Assembly: GCA_964646815.1 (NCBI GenBank)
Contig: CAZYFH010000007.1
Coordinates: forward strand, 62,001 to 126,000
DNA from: CAZYFH01 sp964646815
GTDB taxonomy: Bacteria; Acidobacteriota; Vicinamibacteria; Vicinamibacterales; UBA8438
Length of the DNA stretch: 64,000 nt
Reading direction: 5' to 3'
In this document: positions 33,384 to 44,026 of the stretch, piece after piece
Numbering within the stretch: the stretch's first letter is position 1
Layout of the letters: every line of letters begins with the position of its first letter
Translations under genes and position numbers: made by a program
The notes under the pieces: model-generated
Told to the model about the DNA's origin: nothing
The model's input: only the letters and a program-made list of their open reading frames with translations
Database searches by the model: none

Positions 33384-36026
33384 ATGCGACGGATTGCCCT
33401 CGGCCTCTTCTTCGTTTCCGGCGGTCTCGGACTGCTCTACGAAGTCGTCTGGATGCGCCTGCTCGTTCTGTTCTTCGGCTCGACCCACTTTGCCGTCACC
33501 GCTGTGTTGACCGCGTTCATGGCGGGGATTGCGCTCGGCGCCCTCGTCGCCGGACGACATGTCGACCGCATCGATCGACATCCCCTCTTCGTCTACGGCC
33601 TGCTCGAATTCGGCGTTGGGGTGAGCGCATTGTGCGTGCCCGTGATTCTCGACGTGATTCGGCCAGGGTTGGCCGTCATGTCGCAGGTATTCGCGTGGTC
33701 GTTCTATGTCGGCAGCCTGCTCCGTTTTCTGCTGGCGCTCGTGGTCCTCATCGTGCCCACGATGCTCATGGGCGCCACCTTGCCGACGCTGAGCCGACTG
33801 ATTGCCCAGCGTGGCCGCCGGATCGAGGGCGCGGTCGGGTGGCTCTACGCCGCGAACGTCTTCGGCGCGGTTGCCGGCACCGCGCTGACCGGATTCGTGC
33901 TGCTGCCGTTGTTCGGGATCGGGGACACAGTGGCGTGGGCCGCGCTTTGCAATTTCGCGCTGGGTGCGGTCGCACTCGGCGTTGCGCGTGGTCGACGACG
34001 CGCGGATGAGTCCGACACCGTGGAGGTGCCAACCGTGGTGCCGCGACGTCGGCCTGTTGCCCAATTTTCGAGCGGACCAAGGCACGACTACGGCCGGCTA
34101 GCGCTGTGGGCGGTGGCGCTGTCTGGTGCGCTGGCTATGGTCTACGAGATCGCGTGGACGCGGGTGCTCGGGTTGGTGCTCGGTTCATCGGTCTATGCCT
34201 TCACCGTGATGCTGTCGACGTTTCTCCTCGGGCTTGCCAGCGGCGCGGCTCTGGGTGTGCGCGTTGGGGTACGCGCTGCGGCGGGCCCCCCGGTGGTGCG
34301 CCTTCTGACGGTCGTCATCAGCCTCGGTGCTGTGGCGGGGTTCCTCACGCTTCACACCCTCGCCGGGTTGCCGCCTCTATTCGCGTCGTGGTTCCACGCG
34401 TTTGGTCTCGCGGACGGGGCTGCGGTCGGGCGGTTGGCGCGGCTGGCGACGCTCGAGTTTCTTGTGGCCTCCGCGGTGATGCTCCCAGCCACCGTGAGCC
34501 TCGGGATGGTGTTCCCCCTAGCCTTGAGGCTATGGATCAGGGGACCGGAGGGGATCGGGCGCGCGGTCGGCACGCTGTCGGCGGCCAACGCCAGCGGCAC
34601 GATCGTGGGCGCGACGGCGGCCGGATTTGTCGTCCTCCCGTGGCTTGGCCTGCAAGGGAGCGTTCTTGCTGCCGTCGTCGCGGGCATTGTGTTGGCCGCC
34701 TGGATAGACGCGCGAGTGTCGGTCGGGTCGGCCGCCCGTGTGTGGGGCGCGCAAGGCCTCGCTGCCGTCGCGATCGCGATGGTCGTGCTGGCACGACCCG
34801 CGTGGGACCCGCTCGTGATGAACAGCGGCGTGTTTCAGTATGCGTCGGAGCTCACGGGAAACGCGGTGACCCGCGAAGGCTTCCGCGCTGCCCAGTATCG
34901 AGACATGGAGGTGCTGCACTATGAAGAGGGACTGACGGCCAACATCCTCGTTGCACGGCAGCGGTCGAACGACAACGTCTGGATGTCGATCGACGGCAAG
35001 CTCGATGCGTCGTCGCGTGCGGATCTGCCGACGCAGCTCTTGCTCGGGCATCTGCCCATGCTCTGGCTCGGTTCGCGCGCCGCGGACGCACCGTCCGCCA
35101 TCGTGATCGGATATGCGAGCGGGATCACGACCGGCGCCGTGACACGACACGCCCCGTCCCGAGTCACGGCGGTCGAGATCGAGCCCGCGGTGGTGCGAGC
35201 TTCCGCGTTCTTCGACCATGTCAACCACACGCCGCTGGCCGACCCGGCGGTCGAACTCGTCGAGGGTGATGGTCGGACGTTTCTGATGTCCGGTCGCGCC
35301 CCCTACGACGCGATCATCTCCGAGCCGTCTAACCCCTGGATGACGATCGCCGCTAACTTGTTCACGCGAGAGTTCTTCGAAGCTGGCCGGGAGCGGCTTG
35401 CCCCCGGGGGCGTGTTCAGCCAGTGGATTCAGCTCTACGGGCTCCCGTTGGCCGATCTGCGCTCGCTTGTGGCCACCTTCGCGTCGGTGTTTCCCCGCGT
35501 GTCGATGTTCTGGGCGACTCCGGGCCGCGATATCGTGCTGCTGGGGTCCGAGGGGACGCTCGCGGTCGATGTCGGCCGCCTGGACGCGGCGCTCGGCCGT
35601 CCCACGGTGGCCGCGGACCTGGCGCGGATCGGTGTTCGCGGCACCGCGGACCTGCTTACGTACTACCTGACAGGCGACGCGGGGACCCGGCGGTTCGCAC
35701 GCGACGCGCCGATCAATACCGACGACAACGCGCTGATCGAGTTCCGCGCGCCGTTGAGCCTGCACGCGGACACCGGTCCCGCCAACGTGGTGGCGCTCGA
35801 GCGAGTCGCCACAGACCCGCTCGCCGAGGCGATAGGTCTTCCCAACCAGCCGGAGGCGAGAGCCGACGGTTACACCGCGCTGGGCCGCGCGTTCTTTCGG
35901 CGGGGGATGTACGAGCCTGCGGTCGCGGCGATCCGCATGGCGGAAGCACTGCATCCCACCGAGACCGGCGCGTTGCGTCTCGAGAGCTACGAGCGGTCGC
36001 TGGGGCAAGCTGGGGAAGCGCGGTAG
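33384..36026 (+). CDS. Fused MFS-like membrane and spermidine synthase-like protein
   Basis: An 880-residue fusion. The first 500 residues hold about 13 membrane helices, beginning FFVSGGLGLLYEVVWMRLLVLFFGST; this motif recurs at about 250 as SGALAMVYEIAWTRVLGLVLGSS, so the membrane part is itself duplicated. Residues 530-760 form a SAM-binding spermidine synthase-like domain: AIVIGYASGITTG (SAM loop), VTAVEIEPAVV, EGDGRTFL, and YDAIISEPSNPW. The Asp pair of true spermidine synthases is not obvious, so the reaction is unclear. The end (GYTALGRAFFRRGMYEPAVAAI) is TPR-like. The frame is open from a GTG at 33336; the ATG at 33384 is preferred. Confidence 0.85.
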   Translation: MRRIALGLFFVSGGLGLLYEVVWMRLLVLFFGSTHFAVTAVLTAFMAGIALGALVAGRHVDRIDRHPLFVYGLLEFGVGVSALCVPVILDVIRPGLAVMSQVFAWSFYVGSLLRFLLALVVLIVPTMLMGATLPTLSRLIAQRGRRIEGAVGWLYAANVFGAVAGTALTGFVLLPLFGIGDTVAWAALCNFALGAVALGVARGRRRADESDTVEVPTVVPRRRPVAQFSSGPRHDYGRLALWAVALSGALAMVYEIAWTRVLGLVLGSSVYAFTVMLSTFLLGLASGAALGVRVGVRAAAGPPVVRLLTVVISLGAVAGFLTLHTLAGLPPLFASWFHAFGLADGAAVGRLARLATLEFLVASAVMLPATVSLGMVFPLALRLWIRGPEGIGRAVGTLSAANASGTIVGATAAGFVVLPWLGLQGSVLAAVVAGIVLAAWIDARVSVGSAARVWGAQGLAAVAIAMVVLARPAWDPLVMNSGVFQYASELTGNAVTREGFRAAQYRDMEVLHYEEGLTANILVARQRSNDNVWMSIDGKLDASSRADLPTQLLLGHLPMLWLGSRAADAPSAIVIGYASGITTGAVTRHAPSRVTAVEIEPAVVRASAFFDHVNHTPLADPAVELVEGDGRTFLMSGRAPYDAIISEPSNPWMTIAANLFTREFFEAGRERLAPGGVFSQWIQLYGLPLADLRSLVATFASVFPRVSMFWATPGRDIVLLGSEGTLAVDVGRLDAALGRPTVAADLARIGVRGTADLLTYYLTGDAGTRRFARDAPINTDDNALIEFRAPLSLHADTGPANVVALERVATDPLAEAIGLPNQPEARADGYTALGRAFFRRGMYEPAVAAIRMAEALHPTETGALRLESYERSLGQAGEAR

Positions 36027-36041
36027 CGCGACCCTTCGGCG

Positions 36042-36226
36042 CTCGTTACCGCTGGTGGAAGTCCCGCTGCAACCGACCGTTGCCGCATCCCGCAATGGCC
36101 GGCGGCGGACCAAGAGCAGTAGGGTCACATACTGGGAATTTTCGCCCTTCTCGCGCCTTGGCATGGCCAGGCGCGCATGAAGTGCAGCGGGGTCTCGGTG
36201 CGACGCGAGACTTCCACCACAGTCCA

Positions 36227-36230
<4 letters not shown>
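36042..36230. repeat. MITE-like element, family B
   Basis: A 189-base non-coding element. Read inwards, the right end is CTAGTGGACTGTGGTGGAAGTC and the left end CTCGTTACCGCTGGTGGAAG; the arms share a perfect 11-base inverted repeat (TGGTGGAAGTC, GACTTCCACCA) followed by further similarity. An internal hairpin (GCGCC-T-TGGC, GCCA-GGCGC) is also present. The outer CTAGTGG.CTGT is nearly the same as in family A, so both were probably moved by related transposases. The right-hand CTAG provides the stop codon of cstA on the minus strand. Confidence 0.65.
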
Positions 36231-37933
<1,703 letters not shown>

Positions 37934-37934
37934 A

Positions 37935-38936
37935 TCACTCTACCAACAGCCGGCCGACGTCCCGCAACGTGGCCAGTCCGTGGACGTCCAGCGCCTGGAG
38001 CGGAACGACGATGCGCGGCAGTTGAGCGAACACCGCCTCGATCTCGCGCCGGTAGATGCTCTCTTGGGCGCGGCGGGCGGCCAGGAACTCGTCCTGGGTC
38101 GGGGTGTCGCCCTCGTCGGGCAGTACGCGGTTCACCACCAGCGCCGACACGGACACGTCGAAGCGGTCGAGCGTGTCGACAACCTTCCGGCTCTCGAGAA
38201 TCGACAGGCGATCCGGGTTGACGACTAGGAGAAACGCCGTTGTCGCCGTTTCGAGTAGCCGCTCGCGCGCGACGACGAACTTCCGGCGCCGCGCGTGCAG
38301 CAGCGCCTTGAGCCGAGCCTCGAGGCTGCCGGCCGCATGATCCTCCGGCTTGCTCAGCAACGACAGGTCGTCGCCCTTGGCACGCCCGCCTCCAAGGTGT
38401 CTCAACATCGAGCCCAGGCGGGTCGAATGTTCCCGGTGGCGCAGCAGACCGTCGATCCAAGCACTCATGACCTCCGGGAGCGAGAGGAGACGGACCGTGT
38501 GGCCGCTCGGTGCGGTGTCGAAGATGACGAGATCGAACGGATCGCCGGCAGTGCCCATCAGCTCGGCGACGCGTTCCAGCAGGGCCGCTTCGATCGCACC
38601 AGGAGCAGAGCGGGCGAGATCGAGCTGACGGTCGACCTCTGCATAGAGGCGCGGGTGGACCAGCAGTTTCATCTGTTGCTTAACGGTGCCGATGTGCCGC
38701 TCAGCCTCGGCGTCCGGGTCGATTTCCAGACCGACGAGGTTTGGAGCGAGCGTGGTCTCCGTATCGCCGATCGTGCGCCCGAAGATGTCGCCGAGCGAAT
38801 GGGCGGGGTCGGTGGAAACGACGAGACATCGACGATCACGGTCCGCGATGACGACGGCTAGCGCCGCCGCGACCGTGGTCTTGCCGACGCCACCCTTGCC
38901 ACCGACGAACACGATGCGGTGCCCGGACAGGTCCAC
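37935..38936 (-). CDS. ArsA/GET3-like ATPase
   Basis: A 333-residue ATPase with one nucleotide-binding domain, so it should work as a homodimer like GET3. The deviant P-loop GGKGGVGKT is at 12-20. Switch segments STDPAHSLGDIFG (about 40) and FDTAPSGHTVRLLSLP (about 135) match the anion-transporting ATPase family. It has only one Cys (DRRCLVV) and lacks both the ArsA arsenite-binding Cys and the GET3 zinc CxxC. The frame is open far upstream, but translation should begin at the GTG at 38936, eight bases after the stop of the small CC gene. Flanked by two CstA genes, it may drive assembly or gating of a transporter. Confidence 0.85.
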   Translation of the reverse strand: MDLSGHRIVFVGGKGGVGKTTVAAALAVVIADRDRRCLVVSTDPAHSLGDIFGRTIGDTETTLAPNLVGLEIDPDAEAERHIGTVKQQMKLLVHPRLYAEVDRQLDLARSAPGAIEAALLERVAELMGTAGDPFDLVIFDTAPSGHTVRLLSLPEVMSAWIDGLLRHREHSTRLGSMLRHLGGGRAKGDDLSLLSKPEDHAAGSLEARLKALLHARRRKFVVARERLLETATTAFLLVVNPDRLSILESRKVVDTLDRFDVSVSALVVNRVLPDEGDTPTQDEFLAARRAQESIYRREIEAVFAQLPRIVVPLQALDVHGLATLRDVGRLLVE

Positions 38937-38944
38937 GAGATCGG

Positions 38945-39205
38945 TCAGCAGCAGCGGAAATGGTCCAAGGGAGAGTGCTCCATGCCCATGCGTCGGTGCC
39001 ACTCGTGAAAGCGGTCCAACAACAACGGTTGCAACTCGAGGGTGTAATAGGTGGCCGGGTTCGGCACGCCCATCAACTCCGCGAAGACGAAGAGCATGAA
39101 GAGGTCGTCCTCGTCCCGCCGGGCTCGAGCGACCGCGCCCCGATACGGCGAAATGTAGAACTCCTGCAAGAGCTCGAGAACCGTCTCGAGACGAGAGGAG
39201 CTCAT
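38945..39205 (-). CDS. Small protein ending in Cys-Cys (cory-CC-star-like)
   Basis: An 86-residue protein with an N-terminal helix (SRLETVLELLQEFY), a conserved-looking FYISPYRGAVARARRDEDDLF, then FVFAELMGVPNPATYYTLELQP, and the last residues HFRCC directly before the stop. From memory this fits the family called cory-CC-star protein. The C-terminal Cys-Cys recalls the CstA partners YbdD and YjiX (DUF466), which also end in CC. It lies 12 bases after CstA copy one and 8 bases before the ATPase. I infer that it is an accessory subunit of the CstA transporters or of the ATPase. Confidence 0.75.
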   Translation of the reverse strand: MSSSRLETVLELLQEFYISPYRGAVARARRDEDDLFMLFVFAELMGVPNPATYYTLELQPLLLDRFHEWHRRMGMEHSPLDHFRCC

Positions 39206-39217
39206 GGTTCGCGGAGT

Positions 39218-40915
39218 CTACGTGCCCGCCGTGGCCGCCGCGGCGCGCCGCTCCCGCAACAAGGCCGACGCGGCCTCGAGCAAGACGAAGATCGCGCAGA
39301 TAATAATCAATACATCGATGGCCATCAGCACGTACTGGCTGTTTGTGTAGAGACTGCGCAACTGGATCAGCGCGCTCCAGAGCGCCATGACGGTGACGAA
39401 CACCATCGGTATCAGCGTGTAACGCGTCGGTCGTCCGAGTTTGACGAGGATCACGCTGATCACCAGCAGCGTCAGACCGGCGAGCAGCTGGTTCGTCGTG
39501 CCGAAGAGCGGCCAGATGGCCATGCCCCCGGTCCCAACGGGTGCGCCAGGGGGGGTCGCCCCGAACGCGAGCAAGATGCAGAAGGTAACCGCCACGCCGG
39601 TGGCGACATAGCCGTTCGTGAGTGGCGGGATGTTGTAGATCGTGCCGCATTCCTGGACGATGTAGCGCTGTAGCCGGACGCCGGCATCCATCGTCGTGCC
39701 GGCAAAAAGTACGGCCATCACCGTCAGCAGCGTCTGCGCGAAGGTGAACGGGAGCCCGAGGCCGTTGTTTGCGATGGTGGCGCCCCCTTGCACGAAGGCT
39801 GTGACACCGCCGAGCGCGGTGAACTCGGTGTTGACATACACCGCCTCCCAGTCGGCCAGAGTCGCGAACCCGGCCGTCGCCGCGATGATAGCGACGATGG
39901 CGAGAGTTCCCTCTCCAAGGGAGCCGAGATACCCGACGAAACGTGCGTCGGTTTCCTTGTTGAGCTGTTTCGACGTGGTGCCAGAGCTGACCAGTCCGTG
40001 GAAGCCGGAAATCGCGCCGCAGGCAATTGTGACGAACAACAGCGGAAAGATCGGCGGGGTGGCGGGCGGTAGATTCGGGTTGATGGCCGGCGCGACGACG
40101 GTTGGACTGGCGATGAGGACCGCACTATACAGGATACCGAGACCGACGACGAGCTGGATCCCATTGATGTAGTCGCGCGGTTGGAGCAGCAGCCAGACCG
40201 GCAGCATCGACGCCACGGCAGCGTAGGCGAAGAGGATAAGGATCCACTGTGCCTGCGGCCCCAGACCGGCGACGCTCGCGGGCAACGCGACCGGGACGAC
40301 GTCGCCAACATAGATAACCGCATATAGGATGATCGTCCCGACCACGGTCGGCCAGAGAATACCGACGCCGACCTTGTAGAGCAGTACGCCGATGGCGACC
40401 GCGACGACGATGGCGCTCCAGGCCGGGATGACGCTCGCCGGTGTGGCCACGAGCGCCTCGGAGATGGCAACGGCAAAGACCGCGTTGACCATTAGCAGCA
40501 GGAAGAAAACGACGATCATGAAGAGCGCGCGGGCTCGGTGGCTGACCAACTCGCCGCTCAACGACGAGACCGACTGGGCCTTGTTGCGGACGCTCGCCCA
40601 GATCGCGCCGAAGTCGTGCACGCCGGCGAAGAACATTGTGCCGATGACGACCCAGAGGAAGGCCGGCAGCCAACCCCACACCACCGCGATGCTCGGGCCG
40701 ATGATCGGCGCCGCGCCCGCCACGGCGGTGAAGTGGTGCCCCCAGAGGACAACACGGTTTGTCGGGACGTAGTCGATGTCGTCTCGCATCGTGTGCGCCG
40801 GTGTGTCGAAGTCCGGATCGAGTCGATAGATCTTCTCGGCGATGAACTTCGAATAAAAGCGGTAGCCCGCAAAGACCGCGACCAGACCGATGACGGCAAG
40901 AACGACAGCGTTCAT
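39218..40915 (-). CDS. cstA: CstA-family transporter, first copy
   Basis: A 565-residue membrane protein. It has FDTPAHTMRDDIDYVPTNRVVLWGHHFTAVAGAAPIIGPSIAVVWGW near residue 40, then FAGVHDFGAIWASVRNKAQSV, LPVWLLLQPRDYINGIQL (about 235), LFVTIACGAISGFHGLVSSGTTSKQL (about 300) and AGTTMDAGVRLQRYI (about 400). The first part is closely parallel to the second copy, so the two are paralogues about 565 residues long. The ATG overlaps the stop of the peptidase gene (ATGA), which argues for coupled synthesis and a shared role in peptide use. Confidence 0.92.
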   Translation of the reverse strand: MNAVVLAVIGLVAVFAGYRFYSKFIAEKIYRLDPDFDTPAHTMRDDIDYVPTNRVVLWGHHFTAVAGAAPIIGPSIAVVWGWLPAFLWVVIGTMFFAGVHDFGAIWASVRNKAQSVSSLSGELVSHRARALFMIVVFFLLLMVNAVFAVAISEALVATPASVIPAWSAIVVAVAIGVLLYKVGVGILWPTVVGTIILYAVIYVGDVVPVALPASVAGLGPQAQWILILFAYAAVASMLPVWLLLQPRDYINGIQLVVGLGILYSAVLIASPTVVAPAINPNLPPATPPIFPLLFVTIACGAISGFHGLVSSGTTSKQLNKETDARFVGYLGSLGEGTLAIVAIIAATAGFATLADWEAVYVNTEFTALGGVTAFVQGGATIANNGLGLPFTFAQTLLTVMAVLFAGTTMDAGVRLQRYIVQECGTIYNIPPLTNGYVATGVAVTFCILLAFGATPPGAPVGTGGMAIWPLFGTTNQLLAGLTLLVISVILVKLGRPTRYTLIPMVFVTVMALWSALIQLRSLYTNSQYVLMAIDVLIIICAIFVLLEAASALLRERRAAAATAGT

Positions 40916-41985
40916 CGCGTGCTCTCCTTGAGATCGTCCGCGGCAGGGTAGCCGGGAATGCCGGTCGCCGTGCGGACGCCGCGCACGATGGCGTCCGCCG
41001 TCACGTCGGCCGCCAGGGCACCGACGCGCAGAAGGTTGACGTTGCCCGTGTGCGTGCCGGTCGCCAGCGCGAAGATCGCATCGCCATCTGCCGGCGTATG
41101 TGCTGGTCTCACAGCGCGGGCCAGGCCGTCGTGGGCCATCCGGGCCACGACGGCCAGTTGCGGCTTCGCGAGCGCCGCGTTGGTCACAACGACGCCGATG
41201 GTCGTGTTTTCGCCGCCCGGCGCGGTGGGCGATGGTTGCTGCCGGAGCAGCGTGCGCGCGTCGGCGAAACGGAGCCCGTCAGTCGTGCGCACGCCGGCGA
41301 TGATGCCTCCGGTGTCTGGATCGACCACGTCACCCACGGCATTGACCGCCATCAATGCCGCGACCTGCAGGCCCCCCGCCAACTCGATGAGCGCCGTGCC
41401 GATACCGCCTTTCATCGCCCGGCCTGGCCCGCCGAGCTTGCCCACAGTCGCACCGGCGCCGGCCCCGACACTGCCCTCCTCCATGGCATCGGTGCGGGCG
41501 CGCTCGGCCGCTGCGTAGCCGCACGCGGCCGTGGGACGGATCGCGGGATCTCCGACGCCGAGGTCGTAGAGGATTGCGGCGGGTACGATCGGCACCCGCG
41601 CCGCGCCCGTCTCGAAGCCGATGTCGCGTTCGTCGAGGTAGCTCATGACACCGTCGGCAGCCGCCAGACCAAACGCGCTGCCGCCCGCGAGTACTACGGC
41701 ATGCACGCGCTCAACGCTGTTCGACGGGTCGAGCAGGTCTGTTTCGCGCGTGCCCGGCGCCGCGCCGCGCACGTCGACGGCACCCACTGCGCCGGCTCCA
41801 GTGAGTACGACCGTACAGCCGGTCGTGCCTCCGGCAAGTGTGTGATGACCGACAGCAATGCCTTCGATCGCCGTCACGCCGCGGGACGTGGTCGCCATGC
41901 GAGGCGCCGCCGTGGCGGCAAGGAGCAGGGCGGCGGTCGCGACGATGACACCGTACGGTATCGGGCCGGGTCTCTGAGGTGCCAC
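40912..41985 (-). CDS. P1-family (S58) aminopeptidase, DmpA-like
   Basis: A 357-residue enzyme of the self-processing DmpA/L-aminopeptidase/D-esterase family. Motifs: GIAVGHHTLAGGTTGCTVVL near the front, VLAGGSAFGLAAADGVM, GSVGAGAGATVGKLGG (about 170), the cleavage region GGENTTIGVVVTNA (about 265, with Thr as likely nucleophile) and HTPADGDAIFALATGT. A hydrophobic N-terminal stretch (YGVIVATAALLLAATAA) may export or anchor it. The start is taken as GTG 41985; upstream frame to 42159 overlaps the neighbouring divergent gene and is Arg/His-rich. It is the first gene of the CstA operon and could release amino acids from peptides. Confidence 0.87.
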   Translation of the reverse strand: MAPQRPGPIPYGVIVATAALLLAATAAPRMATTSRGVTAIEGIAVGHHTLAGGTTGCTVVLTGAGAVGAVDVRGAAPGTRETDLLDPSNSVERVHAVVLAGGSAFGLAAADGVMSYLDERDIGFETGAARVPIVPAAILYDLGVGDPAIRPTAACGYAAAERARTDAMEEGSVGAGAGATVGKLGGPGRAMKGGIGTALIELAGGLQVAALMAVNAVGDVVDPDTGGIIAGVRTTDGLRFADARTLLRQQPSPTAPGGENTTIGVVVTNAALAKPQLAVVARMAHDGLARAVRPAHTPADGDAIFALATGTHTGNVNLLRVGALAADVTADAIVRGVRTATGIPGYPAADDLKESTR

Positions 41986-42045
41986 GGTGTGACCAGATCG
42001 TAGCCGAACATTCCTGATTCTGCTAGACGATGGGACACTACACAG

Positions 42046-42426
42046 GTGGCGTACGGCGTGCTCGCAGATGTGGTGGCGGTGGCGCATCTGGCCTTCGTCG
42101 GCTTCGTGGTGCTCGGTGGACTCGTCGTCTGGCGCGTGCCCCGCGCCGCGTGGCTCCATCTGCCTGCGGTCGTCTGGGGCGTGGCCATCGAGTGGTCGGG
42201 CGCGATCTGTCCATTGACGCCGCTCGAGCAGGGGCTCCGCCTACGGGCTGGCGCGGCCAGCTATGAGGGCGACTTCATCGAGTGCTACCTCTGGCCGGTG
42301 TTGTATCCGACGGCGCTGACTCGCGCGGATCAGCTCGCGCTGGGCGCGCTCGCGCTCGCGATCAATGTGGTGGTGTATTGGTGGTTGTGGCGTCGTCGTC
42401 CGCAAGCCGGGGCCTCGTCGCCGTGA
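42046..42426 (+). CDS. DUF2784 membrane protein
   Basis: A 126-residue protein with three helices, starting with GTG. Hallmarks of DUF2784: LADVVAVAHLAFVGFVVLGGL, then WSGAICPLTPLEQGLRLRAG and FIECYLWPVLYP. The function is unknown. It is divergent from the peptidase-CstA operon, with about 60 bases between the starts, so the promoters overlap. Confidence 0.85.
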   Translation: MAYGVLADVVAVAHLAFVGFVVLGGLVVWRVPRAAWLHLPAVVWGVAIEWSGAICPLTPLEQGLRLRAGAASYEGDFIECYLWPVLYPTALTRADQLALGALALAINVVVYWWLWRRRPQAGASSP

Positions 42427-42539
42427 GACGCGGTGTCTTGCGCGGGGGGGAGGGACGGCCTGTTGGCTGCGCCTATAGAATGGGTTGGATGCGCGCCAAT
42501 TGCCCGTCCCCTAATGATGGTGTTGCCGCGAGTCCGTCG

Positions 42540-43310
42540 ATGCATCGGCGGACGAATGCAGCTGCCACTGGGGGGCGGACCACCAGGCCGTGGTGTCTGG
42601 CCGCGGCGGTATCGCTAGTGTCATGCGCCCCGAGCAGCGCGACGGTCGACGCAGGTGCGCACGAATCGGTCGCTGTCGTCGAGCCGGCGCACGTCGATGC
42701 GAGGAGCGGGGGGCGTCCGCGAGTGGTCGTGCTGGGGGATTCGCTCACGGCCGGTCTCGGATTGGCCACGGAAGAGGCGTACCCGGCACGTCTCCAGCAT
42801 CGGCTGGATCGTGACGGCTGGCGGCTCGACGTGGTGAGCGCCGCGGAATCCGGCGGAACGACGGCCGGTGGGCGGAGTCGGCTCGAGTGGGCGCTCGAGG
42901 GAGACGTCCGCCTGCTCATCGTGGCGCTCGGCGGTAACGACGCCCTGCGCGGTTTACCCATCGAGCAGATGCGTGACAATCTTGAAACCATCGTCGACGA
43001 AGCGACGACGCGGGGTATTCGTGTCGTGATTGCGGGTATGGAGGCGCCCCCGAATTTCGGGGAGCCATACACACGGGAGTTTCGTCGCGTCTTCGCTGAG
43101 GTCGCGGCCGCCCGCGACCTAGCATACGTGCCGTTCCTGCTGCAGGGCGTCGCCGGTGTGCCCGAGCTGAACCAGCGTGACGGCATCCACCCGAACGCCG
43201 AGGGGGCGGAGCGGGTAGCGGCGCATCTCTGGACGACGCTGGAGCCGCTGCTGGCCGACCTGGCGGTCCGACCGGCCGACGACCTGGAAGGGGCGGTCGC
43301 AGGGCGATGA
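42540..43310 (+). CDS. TesA-like arylesterase (SGNH), lipoprotein
   Basis: A 256-residue SGNH hydrolase. The signal region ends VSLVSC, a lipobox-like site. Catalytic blocks: VVLGDSLTAGLG (Ser, about 62), ESGGTTAGG (block II), LGGNDALRG (block III) and DGIHPNAEG (Asp/His, about 220). It hydrolyses esters or acyl-thioesters like TesA. Starts at 42480 and 42489 are possible; 42540 gives the best signal peptide, and a TAGAAT hexamer at 42476-42481 could be its -10. The stop overlaps the ABC ATPase start (ATGA), the same order as tesA-ybbA-ybbP in enterobacteria. Confidence 0.85.
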   Translation: MHRRTNAAATGGRTTRPWCLAAAVSLVSCAPSSATVDAGAHESVAVVEPAHVDARSGGRPRVVVLGDSLTAGLGLATEEAYPARLQHRLDRDGWRLDVVSAAESGGTTAGGRSRLEWALEGDVRLLIVALGGNDALRGLPIEQMRDNLETIVDEATTRGIRVVIAGMEAPPNFGEPYTREFRRVFAEVAAARDLAYVPFLLQGVAGVPELNQRDGIHPNAEGAERVAAHLWTTLEPLLADLAVRPADDLEGAVAGR

Positions 43311-44011
43311 TCGAGCTCCGGGGCGTGTCGAAAACGGTAGAGAGCGGCGGCCAGCCGCTGACGATTCTGCACCCGGTCGATCTGGTCGTGCCGGCGGGAC
43401 AACTGCTGTCTGTCGTTGGTCCGTCGGGGAGCGGAAAGTCGACGCTGTTGGGCTTGATTGCCGGCCTCGACACGCCGACGACCGGGGCGATCCTGATCGA
43501 GGGTGTGGATATCACGTCGTTGGGCGAGGATCGCTTGGCGCGGCTCCGCGGAGAGAAGATTGGGTTCGTCTTCCAGTTCTTTCATCTGATTCCTTCGCTC
43601 ACCGCCTTCGAAAACGTCCTCGTACCACTCGAGATCGCCGGCACGGCGGGCGCAGCCGAGAAGACGCGCGCCTTGTTGGACGAAGTGGGACTCACCGATC
43701 GCGGACATCACTATCCGTCGCAGTTGTCCGGAGGCGAGCAGCAGCGCGTCGCCGTTGCGCGCGCCCTGGCCAACGATCCCCCGATCCTGTTGGCCGACGA
43801 GCCGACCGGAAATTTGGATACCGCGAGCGGTCGCCACGTGATTGAGCTGCTCGTCGAGGTCAATCGGCATCGGGGGACGACCGTGGTCATCGTGACGCAT
43901 GACCGTGAGCTGGCGGCGCGCACCACAGTGACGCTCACGATGCGTGACGGAAAAACCGATACGGCCGATCCGGCAGCCCTGGCCCTGCCGGTGTCGGGCG
44001 TGTCGCCGTAA
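43307..44011 (+). CDS. ABC transporter ATPase (YbbA/LolD-like)
   Basis: A 234-residue ATPase of the MacB/LolD branch. Walker A GPSGSGKST is at about 42, the Q-loop FVFQFFHLIPSLTAFENV at about 87, the signature LSGGEQQRVAVARAL at about 145 and Walker B ILLADEPTGNLD at about 163. The translational overlap with the esterase gene and 15 bases to the large permease make a three-gene operon. Such mechanotransmission-type ABC systems act on periplasmic or outer-membrane substrates rather than importing. Confidence 0.93.
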   Translation: MIELRGVSKTVESGGQPLTILHPVDLVVPAGQLLSVVGPSGSGKSTLLGLIAGLDTPTTGAILIEGVDITSLGEDRLARLRGEKIGFVFQFFHLIPSLTAFENVLVPLEIAGTAGAAEKTRALLDEVGLTDRGHHYPSQLSGGEQQRVAVARALANDPPILLADEPTGNLDTASGRHVIELLVEVNRHRGTTVVIVTHDRELAARTTVTLTMRDGKTDTADPAALALPVSGVSP

Positions 44012-44026
44012 GCGGTCGGTGGCTCA

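Noticed and set aside
38937..39650. N-terminal extension of the ArsA-like gene
   Set aside because: It runs through the CC gene and into cstA in another frame; a GTG just before the P-loop gives a normal length.
41986..42159. Upstream extension of the P1 peptidase
   Set aside because: It overlaps the divergent DUF2784 gene and its sequence is Arg/His-rich with no family similarity.
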